64,000 nucleotides of DNA from Hevea brasiliensis (lineage: Eukaryota; Streptophyta; Magnoliopsida; Malpighiales; Euphorbiaceae). The notes under the pieces were generated by a model that did no database searches, was not told the DNA's origin, and was given only the letters and a program-made list of their open reading frames with translations. How positions within the stretch are numbered: position 1 is the stretch's first letter; each line of letters opens with the position of its first letter. Made by a program: the position numbers and the translations under genes. Positions 62,201 to 64,000 of the stretch are shown piece by piece. The DNA lies in NCBI RefSeq assembly GCF_030052815.1, contig NC_079502.1:39635140-39699139 (forward strand). The letters run 5' to 3'.

Positions 62201-64000
62201 TGAGATAATTGAATGGAGAAAACCCCAAAAAGCTAAATTACTCCTAAAGCACCATAAAATAAAAGTAGCTTAAAATTTATAAAAATGCATTTATTTATGA
62301 CGTTTCATATCTAAAACATGTATTTCTATTTATTTATCTCATTTTATTTTATTAAATGCACAACTAAGCAATATGCTTAGCGCAATGGATTTTTTTCGCG
62401 TAGGCATTGAAGATACAGCCCAGAGATAGAGGACTCGAATTGGACTACAAATCTGCACTAGAGTTAGTGTCACCTCTGCAGTATTTTTGGTAGGGCCCAT
62501 GGTTACCAGTTGTATATTCATTTTTGTTCATTGTATATAAGGAAGATTGTAATCATATTTTGAGCTTGTATAATAAATTATAAATTATGTACATGAATTT
62601 TTTTAATGAAATGAAATATTTGTATTTTACAAGAAATGTTATATGAGTGATTGATGATATGAAATGGATATGTACTTGAGATATTGAAATATTGATATGA
62701 GATGTTTTAAAACAGAAATTATTTTTAATAGGTAAATAGTGAAATACCCCAAATGCTAATAAAACAGGAGAGACTCCGTCTGTTTCCCCATTTGAAAAAA
62801 AAAAAAAGAACACAAGATTAATAATGGATAAGATAAGATAAGATGATAAGGTGCTCCGCATGTAATGTGGCACACTTTGCTCACCTATGCTATAGATCGG
62901 GTAAGGGGTGTTACAAAGCCCCAGCCAGAGCATATGCAATAAAATCTAAAGAGGATAAAGATGCTCCTGATTGATAGGTGGTAAATTTCTATTATTTGAT
63001 GCTAATTTGTATGCATTGATTGATCTGTATATCAATTAGGGACCACATTGCAATCGCTTATATGAATGATCATTGGTAGATAATATATGTCGATATTATT
63101 ATTCTTATGGCTTTATGCCTTACATGATATGATTACTGACTTTTATGTCTGACATAATTTTTGGCTTTATGCCTGTCCGTTGGCCTTGTGCCTAACATAA
63201 CATGATTTATACTTGGTAGACACACAAGGTGTCTAACTAGTATACTCCCGTGTATTCAGTCTTAATAATCAGTTATAGGTTACTTGGGCACTAATATGAT
63301 TTTATAAGCTTTAATTTTAAACAATTACATTATAAAAATCCCAAACACATAATATGCTTCTACAGAGCAACAAAATATGCCAAGACTCAAAAGTATAAAA
63401 GTACATTATTTTATGGTTCTCCATCCATGAAACATGAATTGCTCTTTATTTAGCTTAATAAATGAATGGAGATAAATTATTATTTAGCCCAAAAGATTTA
63501 ATATGAGATAATTGAATGGAGAAAACCCCAAAAAGCTAAATTACTCCTAAAGCACCATAAAATAAAAGTAGCTTAAAATTTATAAAAATGCATTTATTTA
63601 TGACGTTTCATATCTAAAACATGTATTTCTATTTATTTATCTCATTTTATTTTATTAAATGCACAACTAAGCAATATGCTTAGCGCAATGGATTTTTTTC
63701 TCGCGTAGGCATTGAAGATACAGCCCAAAGAGATAGAGGACTCGATTGGACTACAAATCTGCACTAGAGTTAGTGTCACCTCTGCAGTATTTTTGGTAGG
63801 GCCCATGGTTACCAGTTGTATATTCATTTTTGTTCATTGTATATAAGGAAGATTGTAATCATATTTTGAGCTTGTATAATAAATTATAAATTATGTACAT
63901 GAATTTTTTTAATGAAATGAAATATTTGTATTTTACAAGAAATGTTATATGAGTGATTGATGATATGAAATGGATATGTACTTGAGATATTGAAATATTG
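53291..64000 (+). repeat. Retrotransposon-derived tandem array, right block (~1.31 kb monomers)
   Basis: Starts with the rest of the monomer broken by the virus (53291-53750). Seven complete monomers follow: 53751-55057, 55058-56361, 56362-57671, 57672-58985, 58986-60298, 60299-61608 and 61609-62915 (1,304-1,314 bp), then one cut by the window end. All are head to tail on the same strand as LTR A. Each has the gag-protease scrap, an LTR A segment with TATA box and AATAAA-like signal, and a 10-14 bp A run near the 3' end. Repeated minus-strand frames of 60-128 codons here are by-products of the repeat. Confidence 0.95.

Noticed and set aside
53291..64000. CRISPR-like or short direct repeat array
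   Set aside because: The unit is ~1.31 kb with no alternating short repeats and unique spacers, in a plant context.

Overview
The window is transposon-dense DNA from a flowering plant, probably a dicot. I see no host gene, tRNA or rRNA. Everything I can identify comes from Ty3/gypsy LTR retrotransposons, an endogenous pararetrovirus (Caulimoviridae), or a tandem array built from retrotransposon pieces. Three families of CRM-type (centromeric retrotransposon) chromovirus lie beside a long tandem repeat. This suggests a centromeric or pericentromeric location, which is an inference and not shown directly.

Layout. 1-918 is the 3' end of a CRM element. 919-34187 is a tandem LTR-internal-LTR-internal-LTR structure of a Tekay/Del-like family with ~3.74 kb LTRs ('A') and only ~0.8 kb of internal sequence. 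LTR A copy 1 (1723-26999) carries a minus-strand, gag-only Tekay-like element 'B' (3168 to about 22122). B itself contains a 7.6 kb CRM element on the minus strand (4704-12325), a 1,024-bp tandem duplication (13043-15090) and a solo LTR 'C' (15302-18852). B's right LTR is a B/C chimera, followed by a copia-like scrap. LTR A copy 2 (27799-34187) carries a solo B LTR (29245-31888) with a perfect 5-bp target duplication.

34188-64000 is an array of ~1.31 kb monomers. Each monomer is ~110 bp from the gag-protease junction of a Tekay-like polyprotein plus the last ~1.2 kb of LTR A. One monomer is split by a ~7.1 kb endogenous caulimovirid copy on the minus strand (37645-42776 and 51331-53290), with 20 bp of the monomer lost. 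The viral open frame is in turn split by an 8.55 kb CRM element (42777-51325, TSD GTATT) whose two LTRs are almost identical. That element's integrase region is split by a solo LTR of yet another CRM family (48791-49631, TSD TCATT). The nest is therefore four layers deep.

The reading frames describe decayed or interrupted selfish elements. The best preserved are the CRM gag-pol (1,256 codons before its interruption) and the viral polyprotein frame, which is open across the window apart from the CRM insertion. Many differences between near-identical copies sit at CAG, CTG or CCGG sites. Some single-base frameshifts in the window may therefore be consensus errors at methylated CHG sites and not true mutations.
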